Assembly (NCBI RefSeq): GCF_020510445.1
Contig: NZ_JAHBAG010000001.1
Location: 4,130,501-4,194,500, forward strand
Reading direction: 5' to 3'
Origin: Hydrogenophaga taeniospiralis
Lineage (GTDB): Bacteria; Pseudomonadota; Gammaproteobacteria; Burkholderiales; Burkholderiaceae_C
Length of the DNA stretch: 64,000 nt
Position numbers and translations under genes: made by a program. The notes under the pieces are model-generated. The model searched no databases. It was not told where the DNA came from and was given only the letters and a program-made list of their open reading frames with translations. How positions within the stretch are numbered: position 1 is the stretch's first letter; each line of letters begins with the position of its first letter. Positions 17,022 to 26,104 of this stretch are shown here, in pieces.

Positions 17022-19352
17022 ATGCCTGCGAAGAAGTCCAGTACGTCCGCCGTGTCCAGCAAGAAGCCCGTCCAGAAAGCCAGCGCCGCTGCGGTGACCC
17101 CCAAAGCGCCCCCGAAGAAAGCCCCTGTGACGACATCCAAGACCCCCACCCCGGCCGCGGCCAAAACCCCGGCCGCCAAGACGACCGCCCGCAAGGCCGC
17201 CCCCGAAGCGCTCGACGACGAACTCGAAGGCAGCGTCAAGAAAAAAGCCGGTCGCCCCGCCAAGGCCGCGTCCGACAAACCCGCCGCCAAGCGCGGCCGC
17301 AAGCCCAAGGCCTCGTCGGTCAGCACTGGTGCCGATCTCGACGACGCCGACCTGAGCGACATTGAAGACGACCTGACCGGTGAAGTCGAAGCCGAGGTGG
17401 TGGACGCCTCCGCGCAGCCGACCGAAAAGGTCAAGCCGCTGCGCATGAAGATCAGTAAGGCCAAGGAGCGCGCGCTGATGAAGGAATTCGGCCTGGACGA
17501 AACCGTCCTGTCCGAAGAGGAAGCCAAGAACCGCCGTGAGCGCCTGAAGACCCTGATCAAGCTGGGCAAGACACGCGGCTACCTCACGCACGGCGAAATC
17601 AACGACCACCTGCCCGACAAGCTGGTCGAGGCCGAGACGCTGGAGGTGGTGGTCTCGTTGCTCAACGACATGGGCGTGGCCGTCTACGAACAGACGCCCG
17701 ACGCCGAAACCCTGCTGCTGAACAACACCGGCCCCACCGCCGCGACCGAAGAAGAAGCCGAAGAAGAAGCCGAAGCCGCGCTCTCCACGGTGGACTCGGA
17801 ATTCGGCCGCACCACCGACCCGGTGCGCATGTACATGCGCGAAATGGGCACGGTCGAGCTGCTGACGCGCGAAGGTGAAATCGAGATCGCCAAGCGCATC
17901 GAGGGTGGTCTGAACGACATGATGGCCGCGATCTCCGAATCGCCCGCCACCATCGCCGACATCCTGGCCATGGCCGAGGAAATCCGCAACGGCAAGGTCG
18001 TGATCTCCACCGTGGTGGACGGTTTTGCCGACGCCAACGCAGCCGACGACTACGTGGCCGAAGAAGACTTCGACGACTACGACGAAGCCGATGACGACGA
18101 CGGCAAGGGCGGCTCCAAGGCGCTCACCCGCAAGCTCGAAGAACTCAAGCGCGAAGCTCTCACCCGCTTCGACGCCATGCGCACGCTGTTCGAGAAGCTG
18201 CACAAGACCTACGACAAGGAAGGCTACGGCGGCCCGACCTACCTCAAGACGCAGGCGGCCATCACCGAGACGCTGATGTCGATCCGCTTCACCGCCAAGG
18301 CGATCGAAAAGCTGTGCAGCACCATGCGCAGCCAGGTCGACGACGTGCGCAAGAAGGAACGCGAACTGCGCCGCATCATCGTGGACAAGTGCGGCATGCC
18401 GCAGGAGAAGTTCATCGCCGACTTCCCGGCCAACCTGCTGAACCTGAAGTGGGTGGAGAAGCAGGCCGCCGCCGGCAAGCCCTGGAGCGTGGTGATGGCG
18501 CGCAACATCCCGCCCATCCAGGAACTGCAACAGGGCCTGATGACGATCCAGAGCAGCGTGGTCGTGCCGCTGGCGCACCTGAAGGACATCCACAAGCGGA
18601 TGAACCAGGGCGAGTCCACCTCGCGCGACGCCAAGAAGGAAATGATCGAGGCCAACCTGCGCCTCGTGATCTCGATCGCGAAGAAGTACACCAACCGCGG
18701 CCTGCAATTCCTGGACCTGATCCAGGAAGGCAACATCGGTCTGATGAAGGCGGTGGACAAGTTCGAATACCGCCGTGGCTACAAGTTCTCGACCTATGCC
18801 ACGTGGTGGATCCGCCAGGCCATCACGCGTTCGATCGCCGACCAGGCGCGCACGATCCGCATCCCGGTCCACATGATCGAGACGATCAACAAGATGAACC
18901 GCATCAGCCGCCAGCATCTGCAGGAGTTCGGTTTCGAACCCGATGCGTCGATCCTGGCCGAGAAGATGGAGATGCCGGAAGAGAAGATCCGCAAGATCAT
19001 GAAGATCGCGAAGGAGCCGATCTCGATGGAAACCCCGATCGGTGACGACGACGATTCGCACCTGGGCGATTTCATCGAAGACCAGGCGAACACTGCGCCG
19101 ATCGAGGCGGCGATGCAGGCCGGTCTGCGCGAGGTGGTGAAAGAGATTCTGGACAGCCTCACCCCGCGCGAAGCCAAGGTGCTGCGGATGCGTTTCGGTA
19201 TCGAGATGTCCACCGACCACACGCTGGAAGAAGTGGGCAAGCAGTTTGACGTGACGCGCGAGCGCATCCGTCAGATCGAGTCGAAGGCGGTGCGCAAGCT
19301 CAAGCACCCGAGCCGTTCGGACAAGCTGCGCAGCTTCATCGACACGCTGTAA
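17022..19352 (+). CDS. rpoD: RNA polymerase primary sigma factor (sigma-70)
   Basis: Housekeeping sigma factor, 776 residues. Start at the ATG of [15 protein letters not shown], 5 bases after GAGG; the longer frame from 16944 runs through the leader. The first 130 residues are a Lys/Ala/Pro-rich extension, histone-like in composition, typical of betaproteobacterial RpoD. Then region 1.1, region 1.2 ([12 protein letters not shown]), a large acidic non-conserved region, region 2 ([18 protein letters not shown], about 543 onward, and [12 protein letters not shown]), region 3 and region 4 ([15 protein letters not shown]). A strong terminator follows. Confidence 0.98.
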   Translation: MPAKKSSTSAVSSKKPVQKASAAAVTPKAPPKKAPVTTSKTPTPAAAKTPAAKTTARKAAPEALDDELEGSVKKKAGRPAKAASDKPAAKRGRKPKASSVSTGADLDDADLSDIEDDLTGEVEAEVVDASAQPTEKVKPLRMKISKAKERALMKEFGLDETVLSEEEAKNRRERLKTLIKLGKTRGYLTHGEINDHLPDKLVEAETLEVVVSLLNDMGVAVYEQTPDAETLLLNNTGPTAATEEEAEEEAEAALSTVDSEFGRTTDPVRMYMREMGTVELLTREGEIEIAKRIEGGLNDMMAAISESPATIADILAMAEEIRNGKVVISTVVDGFADANAADDYVAEEDFDDYDEADDDDGKGGSKALTRKLEELKREALTRFDAMRTLFEKLHKTYDKEGYGGPTYLKTQAAITETLMSIRFTAKAIEKLCSTMRSQVDDVRKKERELRRIIVDKCGMPQEKFIADFPANLLNLKWVEKQAAAGKPWSVVMARNIPPIQELQQGLMTIQSSVVVPLAHLKDIHKRMNQGESTSRDAKKEMIEANLRLVISIAKKYTNRGLQFLDLIQEGNIGLMKAVDKFEYRRGYKFSTYATWWIRQAITRSIADQARTIRIPVHMIETINKMNRISRQHLQEFGFEPDASILAEKMEMPEEKIRKIMKIAKEPISMETPIGDDDDSHLGDFIEDQANTAPIEAAMQAGLREVVKEILDSLTPREAKVLRMRFGIEMSTDHTLEEVGKQFDVTRERIRQIESKAVRKLKHPSRSDKLRSFIDTL

Positions 19353-19377
19353 TCGGCAGTCTTTCTGACGTGCCTGG

Positions 19378-19405
19378 AAAGGGAGCCTTTGGCTCCCTTT
19401 TTTTT
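19378..19405 (+). terminator. Rho-independent terminator of rpoD
   Basis: AAAGGGAGCC (19378-19387), loop TTT, GGCTCCC (19391-19397), then a run of T to 19405; the leading A-run pairs with the first T residues. Lies 25 bases after the rpoD stop. Confidence 0.93.
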
Positions 19406-19424
19406 CGTGCCAGCTGGGTTGGTG

Positions 19425-19651
19425 GGTTCGATGCAGTCGGGCGCTCTGCGCCGCTCATGTCCCCCGGCGGCCTGCGGCCGCCTCCTCCTTTACTTCGCTA
19501 TGCAGAACACCCGACTGCATCGAACCGGACACGTTGCTGGCTCCCCCCCGCGGGCGCGCCCACCAACTGGCAGGCCGGGAGCGCCGGGTGCTTGGCGCAG
19601 CGAAGTAAAGGAGGAGGAACGGGCAAAGCCCGTTCCGGGGGACATGAGCGG
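19425..19651. repeat. Nested inverted repeats / REP-like doublet downstream of rpoD
   Basis: Three perfect inverted pairs interlock: 19425-19441 with 19510-19526 (17 bases); 19451-19467 with 19635-19651 (17 bases, CCGCTCATGTCCCCCGG); 19481-19499 with 19599-19617 (19 bases, CCTCCTCCTTTACTTCGCT). The last two pairs are two head-to-head copies of one unit. The joint inside each arm is itself a hairpin with different sequence: CGGCC-tgc-GGCCG at 19468-19480 and AACGGGC-aaa-GCCCGTT at 19618-19634. This occupies most of the 399-base gene-free interval between rpoD and the ligB-like gene; no ORF is supported there. Confidence 0.88.
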
Positions 19652-19699
19652 AGTCAAGCGCCCGGTGCTCTCGGCCTCACCACAAAAGCAGGCAAGAAC

Positions 19700-19722
19700 A
19701 AAAAAGGGAGCCAACGGCTCCC
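19700..19722 (-). terminator. Rho-independent terminator of the ligB-like gene
   Basis: On the minus strand GGGAGCC (19722-19716) and GGCTCCC (19712-19706) pair around a 3-base loop, followed by six T (19705-19700). It lies 29 bases beyond the stop of the dioxygenase gene at 19752. Confidence 0.88.
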
Positions 19723-19751
19723 CCTTTCGCACAAAAACAGAAGACAAAGAA

Positions 19752-20600
19752 TCAAACCGTCTCCAACGCCAACACCCCCGTGGCGGTGTTCGAAATCGGG
19801 ATGTGGTAATTGCTGTGCACCTTGCGCACCCCCGCCCCGCCCACCGTCAGCGCCGCGCGCATCGCCACCCACATCAGCAGTTCCACGCCCTGGGTTCCCG
19901 CCTTCTCCACGATCTCCAGATCGCTGAACTGCGTCACCCACTCCGGGTTGGTCTCCATGCTGTCGAGGAACTGCAGGTCGAATTTCTTGTTGATGAAGCC
20001 CGCGCGCGCCCCTTCGAGCTGGTGCGACAGACCGCCCGTGGCCATCACCGCCACGCGCTGGTTGCTGTCCCAGCTCTGGATCGCCTCACCCACCGCCTTG
20101 CCCAGCTTGTAGACCCGCTTCGCCGTCGGCAGCGGGAACTGCACCGTGTTGATGTTGATCGGCACGATCTGCACCGGCGCCACCGCATCGTTCGGCCAGA
20201 ACAGCTTCATCGGCAGACTGCAGGCGTGGTCCACCAGCATTTCCTGGCAGGTCACGATGTCGAACTCTTTCGCGATCAGCTGGTTGATGATGTGCCACGA
20301 CAGCTCCGGGCAACCGGCCATCGGCGGCAAGGTCGGGATGCCCCAGCCCTCGTCGGCGTTGCTGTAGCTGGCCGCCGCGCCCACCGCGAAGGTCGGCATC
20401 TTGTCCAGGAAGAAGTTCAGGCCGTGGTCGTTGTAGAACACCACGACCACGTCGGGTTTGACCTTGCCCAGCCAGTCGTGAATCGGCGGGAAGCCGTCGA
20501 AGAAGGGTTTCCAGTAGGGCTCGTTCTGCAGGCCCTTGTGGATGGCGCCGCCGATGGCGGGGATGTGCGATGTGGCCAGGCCACCGATGAGTTGTGCCAT
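19752..20600 (-). CDS. LigB-like extradiol dioxygenase catalytic subunit (second copy)
   Basis: Class III non-haem Fe(II) ring-cleavage dioxygenase, 282 residues. All active-site residues of the LigB family are in place: iron ligands H12, H59 and E240, and the catalytic base H193 in GGLSHQLEG. It differs from the PmdB-like copy at 52219: its N-terminus (MAQLIGGLATSHIPAIG) is closer to gallate dioxygenases (GalA/DesB), but those are fused single chains of about 420 residues whereas this one has a separate LigA-like partner upstream. Substrate could be gallate, 3-O-methylgallate, protocatechuate or another catechol. Co-transcribed with 20704-21048. Confidence 0.88.
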   Translation of the reverse strand: MAQLIGGLATSHIPAIGGAIHKGLQNEPYWKPFFDGFPPIHDWLGKVKPDVVVVFYNDHGLNFFLDKMPTFAVGAAASYSNADEGWGIPTLPPMAGCPELSWHIINQLIAKEFDIVTCQEMLVDHACSLPMKLFWPNDAVAPVQIVPININTVQFPLPTAKRVYKLGKAVGEAIQSWDSNQRVAVMATGGLSHQLEGARAGFINKKFDLQFLDSMETNPEWVTQFSDLEIVEKAGTQGVELLMWVAMRAALTVGGAGVRKVHSNYHIPISNTATGVLALETV

Positions 20601-20635
20601 GTCTATATCCTTATAAATCCGTTAATCAGCACGCG

Positions 20636-20703
20636 CCGTGGAACCGGCTTTGCCGGGCCACTGGTGCAGTCCCTTGGGGGAAGACGCGAAGCGGCACAGG
20701 GGG
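20636..20703 (-). repeat. Post-stop three-hairpin repeat, copy 3
   Basis: Read on the minus strand the element starts at the ligA-like stop codon: CCCCC, GCCGC-TTCG-CGTC, CCCCC-aa-GGG, then GTGGCCCGGC-aaag-CCGGTTCCACGGC. It fills the gap between the two subunit genes, so it lies inside an operon. Confidence 0.78.
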
Positions 20704-21048
20704 TCAACATTGATGGTTCGCCGCCACCAATTTGGCTTTGAACTGTTCTTTGGTCATGCCCGTCTGCTGCGCGCCGATGTCCTGCATGTCCAGGCCGAAG
20801 ATGCCGGCGAACTTGGCCAGGTAGTAGGCGTTGCCGCCCGCGTCCAGCAAGGCCAGCACCTGCTTGGAGCGGATCGCGTCCGCTTGCTGCGGGCTCAGCC
20901 CGTACTTCGCCATGTAGGCCTCAGGGTCGGCCACAAAGGCTTCGCGGTTGGCTTTCTCGTTGAACGAGAAACACATCTTGTTCAGGGCGTAGCCCTTCTG
21001 GGCCATGCCGCCGTCAAAGGGCGTGGTGCCGGGGATTGTTTGGCTCAC
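20704..21048 (-). CDS. LigA-like extradiol dioxygenase small subunit (second copy)
   Basis: Alpha subunit that caps the active site of a two-component class III dioxygenase. 114 residues from a GTG start (21048) that follows AGGAG with proper spacing; the longer frame upstream crosses the divergent LysR start. The segment YLAKFAGIFGLDMQDIGAQ and the helix ALNKMCFSFNEKANREAF match the LigA fold (compare YFLAKIGATDGKSFQQ in the other copy). Followed by a repeat element and the catalytic subunit. Divergent from a LysR regulator, which probably controls it. Confidence 0.85.
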   Translation of the reverse strand: MSQTIPGTTPFDGGMAQKGYALNKMCFSFNEKANREAFVADPEAYMAKYGLSPQQADAIRSKQVLALLDAGGNAYYLAKFAGIFGLDMQDIGAQQTGMTKEQFKAKLVAANHQC

Positions 21049-21070
21049 ATTCGTCTCCTGCGTGGGTGGA

Positions 21071-21084
21071 TTGACTTGTGTCAA
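21071..21084. promoter_or_regulatory. Candidate LysR operator upstream of the second ligAB-like pair
   Basis: TTGAC-N4-GTCAA lies 23 bases upstream of the ligA-like GTG start and 43 bases upstream of the divergent LysR gene. A direct repeat ATGAATGAT at 21123-21131 and 21142-21150 overlaps the LysR start region. Confidence 0.4.
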
Positions 21085-21126
21085 GCCGCGAGTATTTCCA
21101 ACCCATTGCCAAAGATAAACCGATGA

Positions 21127-22098
21127 ATGATCATCAAACACATGAATGATTTCGATTGGTCAGACCTGGATGCCCGCCTGCTGCAACTGCTGGTGGCGGT
21201 GGTGGAGGCGGGCAGCATCACCGGCGCGGCGCAGTCGCTGGGCGTCACGCAGTCGGCCGTGAGCCACCAGCTCGACAAGCTGCGCGCCATCACCGGCGAC
21301 GCGCTGTTCGTGAAAAGCGGGCGCGGCATCGTGGCCACGGCGCGGGCGGGCGAGCTGGCCATGCAAGCGCGCGAACTGCTGCGCCAATTGCAGGGCTTTG
21401 CGCACACCGGGGCTTTCGACCCCGCGCGCTGGCAGACCACGATCACCATCGCCGCCAACGACTTCCAGCGCGACGTGCTGCTGCCCGCGCTGGCGCAGGT
21501 GCTGCGGGAGCAGGCGCCCGGCGTGGCGCTGCGCGTGATCCCCTCGGACATCCCGAGCCTGGAGATGCTGCGCGACGGCGTCTGCGACATCGCCATCAGC
21601 CCGCGCCCGCCCGAAGGCAGCGACATCGTGCAGAAGCGCATCTTCGAAGACCGGTACTGCGTCTATTACGACGCGGCGGTGCGCGAGGCCCCGGCCACGC
21701 TGGCCGACTACCTGGCCGCCGACCACATCACCGTGGTCTACGAACCCCGGCGCACGCTCTACCTGGACCGCACGCTCGCTGCCCAAGGCATCCACCGGCG
21801 CTTTGCCGTCATGGTGCCGGGCTTCGGCGGCCTGCCCACCTTCTTGCGAGGCAGCCCGCTACTGGCCACGGCGCCGGCCCTGCTGCACGACAGCTTCATG
21901 CGCGAATTCGCCCGCGCCGAGGTGCCCACGCCCTGCCCCACGCTGCCGATGTACATGATCTGGCACCGGCGCCACCAGGACGACGCGGCCCACCGCTGGC
22001 TGCGCGAACGGCTCGACGCGCTGGCGCCGGGCGCGACGGCCGGGGTGCCAAGCGTTGATCAGTTTTCCATGGCACCGGAGCGCCACCCCGACGCATGA
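21127..22098 (+). CDS. LysR-family transcriptional regulator
   Basis: 323-residue activator type: N-terminal winged HTH (about 15-72, GSITGAAQSLGVTQSAVSHQ) and a C-terminal effector-binding domain beginning around residue 95. Divergent from the ligA/ligB-like pair, which it most likely controls in response to a substrate or cleavage product. The Met at codon 6 (21142, MNDFDWSDLDARLL) is an equally good start. The last residues (DQFSMAPERH) are encoded by a copy of a dispersed repeat also found at 38797, so the C-terminus seems to have been extended by repeat insertion. Confidence 0.9.
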   Translation: MIIKHMNDFDWSDLDARLLQLLVAVVEAGSITGAAQSLGVTQSAVSHQLDKLRAITGDALFVKSGRGIVATARAGELAMQARELLRQLQGFAHTGAFDPARWQTTITIAANDFQRDVLLPALAQVLREQAPGVALRVIPSDIPSLEMLRDGVCDIAISPRPPEGSDIVQKRIFEDRYCVYYDAAVREAPATLADYLAADHITVVYEPRRTLYLDRTLAAQGIHRRFAVMVPGFGGLPTFLRGSPLLATAPALLHDSFMREFARAEVPTPCPTLPMYMIWHRRHQDDAAHRWLRERLDALAPGATAGVPSVDQFSMAPERHPDA

Positions 22099-22114
22099 CG
22101 CAGGGGGGAGCACT

Positions 22115-23053
22115 TCACGCCGTCGGCGGGCGCTGCGCCTCGCGCCAGCGCTGCGGGCTCAGGCCCGTGCGGCGTTTGAAAAAGCGGGAGAAGTAGGCCG
22201 GGTCTTCAAAACCCAGCTCCAGCGCCAGGCTGGCCGCCGGCGCGGCGATGTAGACCAGCCGCCGGCAGGCCTCGCGCGTGAGGCGCTCGTGCACCAGCTC
22301 CAGCGCGCTGCGCCCGCTGCCCGCGCGCGCCAGGCGGTTGAGCCGCTGCGTGGACAACCCCAGGCGCGAGGCGTAGCGCTCCAGCGGCCAGTGCTCCAGA
22401 AAATGCTGTTCCACCAGCAGCAGGAAGCGCGTGAACAGCGCCTGGTGCTGGTGGGCGCGCTCGCCGCCCTCGCGGTGGCCCTGCTCGCTCGCGCGGGCCA
22501 GGCGCCAGACCACGGCCCGCGCCAGCCACTGCACCACCGGCGCGTCGGCCGAACCGGGCAAGGCGAACTCGGCGGCCAGCTCGCCGAGCTGCACGCTCAG
22601 GCGCTGGGCCTCGCCATCGTCGGGCGAAAAATGCAAGACCCCCGGCGCCGAGAAAAGTGCCTGGAACGCCTCGCCCACGGCCTGGAATTCGCCCTCCACC
22701 AGAAACCGGGCGCTGAGCGTGAGCACGCGGCCATCGGTTTCGGGCGCAAAAACAAAGCCGTGCACCACGCCCGGCGGCACCACGATGGCGGCCGGCCCGG
22801 CCACCGAGGCACGCCATTCGTCCAGCACCACCTCGGCCGAACCCCTCTGCAGCCAGAGGATCTGGTACAGCCCCTGGTGCACGTGGGGCTCGATCTCCCA
22901 GTGGTAGAGCCGGCTGCGCGATTCCACCGATTCGATGTGCAGCATGTCCTGGCCGGGTGCCGCGGCCTCGCCGTACAGCGCAAAACGCGGGATGGCCGCT
23001 GGCTGGCCGCGCGAGGGCCTGGTGCGTGGCGGGGGTTGGCTGGTTTTCGGCAT
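22115..23053 (-). CDS. AraC-family transcriptional regulator
   Basis: 312 residues: N-terminal cupin-like sensor domain (EPHVHQGLYQILWLQRGSA, PPGVVHGFVF) and C-terminal double-HTH AraC domain (about 215-310) ending FSRFFKRRTGLSPQRWRE. The architecture matches regulators of aromatic acid catabolism such as PobR/HpaA-type proteins. Start set at the ATG giving MPKTSQPPP; a much longer open frame upstream is antisense to the P450 gene and is not coding. It is divergent from the P450 gene (111-base gap), so the P450-ferredoxin-reductase operon is its likely target. Confidence 0.9.
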   Translation of the reverse strand: MPKTSQPPPRTRPSRGQPAAIPRFALYGEAAAPGQDMLHIESVESRSRLYHWEIEPHVHQGLYQILWLQRGSAEVVLDEWRASVAGPAAIVVPPGVVHGFVFAPETDGRVLTLSARFLVEGEFQAVGEAFQALFSAPGVLHFSPDDGEAQRLSVQLGELAAEFALPGSADAPVVQWLARAVVWRLARASEQGHREGGERAHQHQALFTRFLLLVEQHFLEHWPLERYASRLGLSTQRLNRLARAGSGRSALELVHERLTREACRRLVYIAAPAASLALELGFEDPAYFSRFFKRRTGLSPQRWREAQRPPTA

Positions 23054-23164
23054 GGCGGAGCACCTTGATCCAAAAGTACAAGAATTATCCCTGCTTAGTG
23101 CAGTGTCAATCGGAGCCGGGAGGCCTACAGTCCACCCCGGTTCCACCCACAGGAGACAAAAGCC

Positions 23165-24343
23165 ATGAGCTTCCATTTCGATCCGTACTCGCCGGCCGTT
23201 GACGCCGACCCCTTCCCCTATTACAAGCATCTGCGCGACGAGGCACCCTGCTTCTGGAGCGAAGAAGCCCAGATGTGGGTCCTCTCGCGCTACGCCGACA
23301 TCGTCTCCGCCGGCCAGGACTGGCAGACCTACTCCAGCGCCAGCGGCAACCTCATGACCGAGCTGCCCGGCCGCGCCGGCGCCACGCTCGGCAGCTCCGA
23401 CCCACCGAAACACGACCGCCTGCGTGGCCTGATCCAGCACGCGTTCATGAAGCGCAACCTGCTCGCGCTGGAGGAACCGATGCGCGACATCGCACGGCAG
23501 GTCTTTGGCCAGCTGAAAGAGGTGAAGCAGTTCGACTTCAAGGACGTCTCGTCGCAGTTCACCGTCAAGGTGCTGATGGCCGCGCTCGGCCTGCCCATGG
23601 GCGAAGAGGCCATCGTGGACGAGCAGATCGTGCGCGACAACGCCGTGCTGATGGTGCAGAGCGACGCCCGCACCCGCGCCAAGGGCCCGGAACACATTGC
23701 CGCCTACAACTGGATGCAGGACTACGCGAGCCAGGTGATCGCGATGCGCCGCGCCGAGCCGCGCAACGACCTGATCAGCAACTTCGCGCTGGCCGAGATC
23801 GACGGCGACCGGCTGGACGACCGCGAGGTGCTGCTGACCACCACCACGCTGATCATGGCCGGCGTCGAATCGCTCGGCGGCTTCATGATGATGTTCGCCT
23901 ACAACCTCGCCACGTTTGACGAAGCCCGCAAGGCCGTGGTGGCCAACCCCGAGCTGCTGCCCGACGCGATCGAAGAAAGCCTGCGCTTCAACACCTCGGC
24001 CCAGCGTTTCCGCCGCCGCCTGATGAAAGACGTGACGATGCACGGCCAGACCATGAGGGAAGGCGATTTCGTCTGCCTGGCCTACGGCAGCGGCAACCGC
24101 GACGAGCGCCAGTACCCCAACCCCGACGTGTACGACATCGGCCGCAAGCCGCGCGGCCACCTCGGTTTTGGCGGCGGTGTGCACGCCTGCCTGGGCACGG
24201 CCATCGCGCGCCTGGCGGTGAAGATCGCCTTCGACGAGTTCCACCAGGTGGTGCCCGACTACCGACGCGTGGCCGACCAGTTGCCGTGGATGCCCTCCAG
24301 CACCTTCCGCAGCCCGCTGGTGCTCGAACTCAGCGTCGCTTAA
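23165..24343 (+). CDS. Cytochrome P450
   Basis: Soluble bacterial P450 (392 residues) that would hydroxylate or O-demethylate a small substrate with electrons from the ferredoxin and reductase encoded next. Haem-thiolate Cys342 lies in FGGGVHACLG, the K-helix ExxR is EESLR, and the C-helix His/Arg motif is PPKHDRLRGL. The I-helix motif reads AGVES where most P450s have AG(G/A)(D/E)T, so Ser replaces the conserved Thr. AGGAGACA precedes the ATG. The CYP family cannot be assigned here. Context (AraC, LigAB-like enzyme) suggests a methoxylated aromatic acid or phenol as substrate. Confidence 0.93.
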   Translation: MSFHFDPYSPAVDADPFPYYKHLRDEAPCFWSEEAQMWVLSRYADIVSAGQDWQTYSSASGNLMTELPGRAGATLGSSDPPKHDRLRGLIQHAFMKRNLLALEEPMRDIARQVFGQLKEVKQFDFKDVSSQFTVKVLMAALGLPMGEEAIVDEQIVRDNAVLMVQSDARTRAKGPEHIAAYNWMQDYASQVIAMRRAEPRNDLISNFALAEIDGDRLDDREVLLTTTTLIMAGVESLGGFMMMFAYNLATFDEARKAVVANPELLPDAIEESLRFNTSAQRFRRRLMKDVTMHGQTMREGDFVCLAYGSGNRDERQYPNPDVYDIGRKPRGHLGFGGGVHACLGTAIARLAVKIAFDEFHQVVPDYRRVADQLPWMPSSTFRSPLVLELSVA

Positions 24344-24407
24344 GCCGGCGGCCCCACCATCGCGCTGCCTTCAACCGGGCAGCGCCTTTCTGTTTTCTGG
24401 AGACACC

Positions 24408-24731
24408 ATGGCAAACATCACCTTCGTCGAGGCCAACGGCCAGTCCACCACCCTCAACCTCGCCGACGGCTGGAGCCTGATGCAGGGCGCCACCGCCAAC
24501 GGCGTGGACGGCATCGTGGGCGAATGCGGCGGTTCCTGCGCCTGCGCCACCTGCCACTGCTACGTGGACGAGCTGCTGGCCGGCGTGCTGCCCGCGCCCT
24601 CGCAGGGCGAGCTCGACATGCTGGAAAACGTGGTCGCCGAGCGCCGGCCGAACAGCCGTCTGGCCTGCCAGATCAAGGCCGGCCCCGCGCTGGAAGGCGG
24701 CGTGGTGCACCTGCCGGAATGCCAGGAATGA
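24408..24731 (+). CDS. [2Fe-2S] ferredoxin (putidaredoxin type)
   Basis: 107-residue electron carrier between the reductase and the P450. Cluster ligands fit C-x5-C-x2-C-xn-C as C40, C46, C49 and C87; two additional Cys (C44, C51) lie in the loop. Located 64 bases after the P450 with its own RBS (CTGGAGACACC) and overlapping the reductase start by 4 bases, so the three genes form one electron-transfer operon. Confidence 0.94.
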   Translation: MANITFVEANGQSTTLNLADGWSLMQGATANGVDGIVGECGGSCACATCHCYVDELLAGVLPAPSQGELDMLENVVAERRPNSRLACQIKAGPALEGGVVHLPECQE

Positions 24732-25978
24732 GCGCCGAAACCAGCGCGGCCGGCATCGTCATCGTCGGCGCGGGCCAGGCCGGCGTGATGACGGCCGAGG
24801 CCCTGCGCAGCGGCGGCTTTGAGGGCAGCATCACCCTGCTGGGCGACGAACCCCACGGCCCCTACCACCGCCCGCCGCTCTCCAAAGCCTGGATGGCCGG
24901 TGAGATGGACGCGGCCCAGCTGGTGATGCGCGCGCCCGAGATGCTGGCACGCAAGAACATCGGGCTGCGCACCGGCGTCAGCGTCAGAGCCATCGACCGC
25001 AGCGCCCAGACCGTGATCCTCGGCGACGGCAGCGCCCTGCCCTACACCGGCCTGGTGCTCGCCACCGGCAGCACGCCGCGCGCCCTGCCCCTGCCCGGCG
25101 GCGACGCGCCCGGTGTGCTGGCGCTGCGCACGCGCGACGACGCCAGCGCCATCGCCGACCGCCTGGCCGCCTGCATCGAACAGCAGCGCCCGGTGGTCGT
25201 CATCGGTGGCGGCTTCATCGGCCTCGAAGTGGCGGCCACCGCGCGCAAGAAAGGCCTGGCCGTCACCGTGCTCGAAGCCGCGCCGCGCCTGCTCGGCCGC
25301 GTGCTCGCGCCGGCGCTGTCCGACTGGTACGCCGAGCTGCACCGCAGCCACGGCGTGCAGCTGATGCTGGGTGCGCAGGTCGCCGCCCTCGAAACCGGCC
25401 CCGACGGCGCGGTCAGTGGCGTGAGACTGGCCGACGGCAGCGTCGTGCCCGCGGGCCTGGTGGTGGTGGGCATCGGCGTCAGCGCCAACGACCAGCTCGC
25501 CCAGGCCGCCGGGCTCGTTTGCGACCGTGGCATCGTGGTCGACGCCTGCGGCCGCACCAGCGACCCGTTCATCGTGGCCGCGGGCGACTGCACCGCGCGC
25601 CGCCTGGCGGACGGCAACCTGCTGCGGCTCGAATCGGTGCAAAACGCCACCGAGCAGGGCAAAAGCGCCGCCGCCGCGCTGCTCGGACAAGAGCGCCCCT
25701 TCACCGCCACGCCCTGGTTCTGGAGCGACCAGTACGACAAGAAGCTGCAGATGGCCGGCCTCTCCATGGGCGCGGACGCCTGGGCCGTGCGCGGCGACAT
25801 GGCCGCCGGCACGTTCACCGTCTACCACTTCAAGGGCGAGCAACTCATTGCCGCCGACAGCGTCAACGCCAGCAAAGACCACCTGCTGGTGCGCAAGCTG
25901 CTGGATGCCGGCGTTTCGCCCACGCGCGAGCAGGCGGGCGATGTGGCGTTTGATCTGGCGAGCTTGCTGGTGAAGTGA
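24728..25978 (+). CDS. NAD(P)H-dependent ferredoxin reductase (FAD)
   Basis: Putidaredoxin-reductase-like flavoprotein of 416 residues. FAD-binding GAGQAG (14-19), a central NAD-binding VVVIGGGFIGLEVA, and the second FAD motif VAAGDCTA are visible, and the C-terminal domain starts near PWFWSDQYDKKLQMAG. The start is the ATG overlapping the ferredoxin stop (ATGA); an in-frame ORF start at 24524 lies inside the ferredoxin gene. Supplies electrons to the adjacent ferredoxin and P450. The 126 bases after it hold no gene or terminator I can support. Confidence 0.93.
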   Translation: MSAETSAAGIVIVGAGQAGVMTAEALRSGGFEGSITLLGDEPHGPYHRPPLSKAWMAGEMDAAQLVMRAPEMLARKNIGLRTGVSVRAIDRSAQTVILGDGSALPYTGLVLATGSTPRALPLPGGDAPGVLALRTRDDASAIADRLAACIEQQRPVVVIGGGFIGLEVAATARKKGLAVTVLEAAPRLLGRVLAPALSDWYAELHRSHGVQLMLGAQVAALETGPDGAVSGVRLADGSVVPAGLVVVGIGVSANDQLAQAAGLVCDRGIVVDACGRTSDPFIVAAGDCTARRLADGNLLRLESVQNATEQGKSAAAALLGQERPFTATPWFWSDQYDKKLQMAGLSMGADAWAVRGDMAAGTFTVYHFKGEQLIAADSVNASKDHLLVRKLLDAGVSPTREQAGDVAFDLASLLVK

Positions 25979-26104
25979 GCGGGGGCGCGGGGCTCAGGCG
26001 GCACACACCATAAGGAGCCTTCACGCGACTTCACCGCCAGCTCGGCAAAGCCGGTGGTAGGCGGATGGGGAGGGATGGCATTGGGGTCCTCCTGCGCAAC
26101 CCAT

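Noticed and set aside
16935-19307. 790-codon minus-strand frame across rpoD
   Set aside because: It is the complement of rpoD; repetitive Phe/Gly/His composition with no recognisable domain.
23054-24244. N-terminal ~400 codons of the long frame that includes the AraC gene
   Set aside because: Antisense to the P450; the AraC protein begins normally at 23053.
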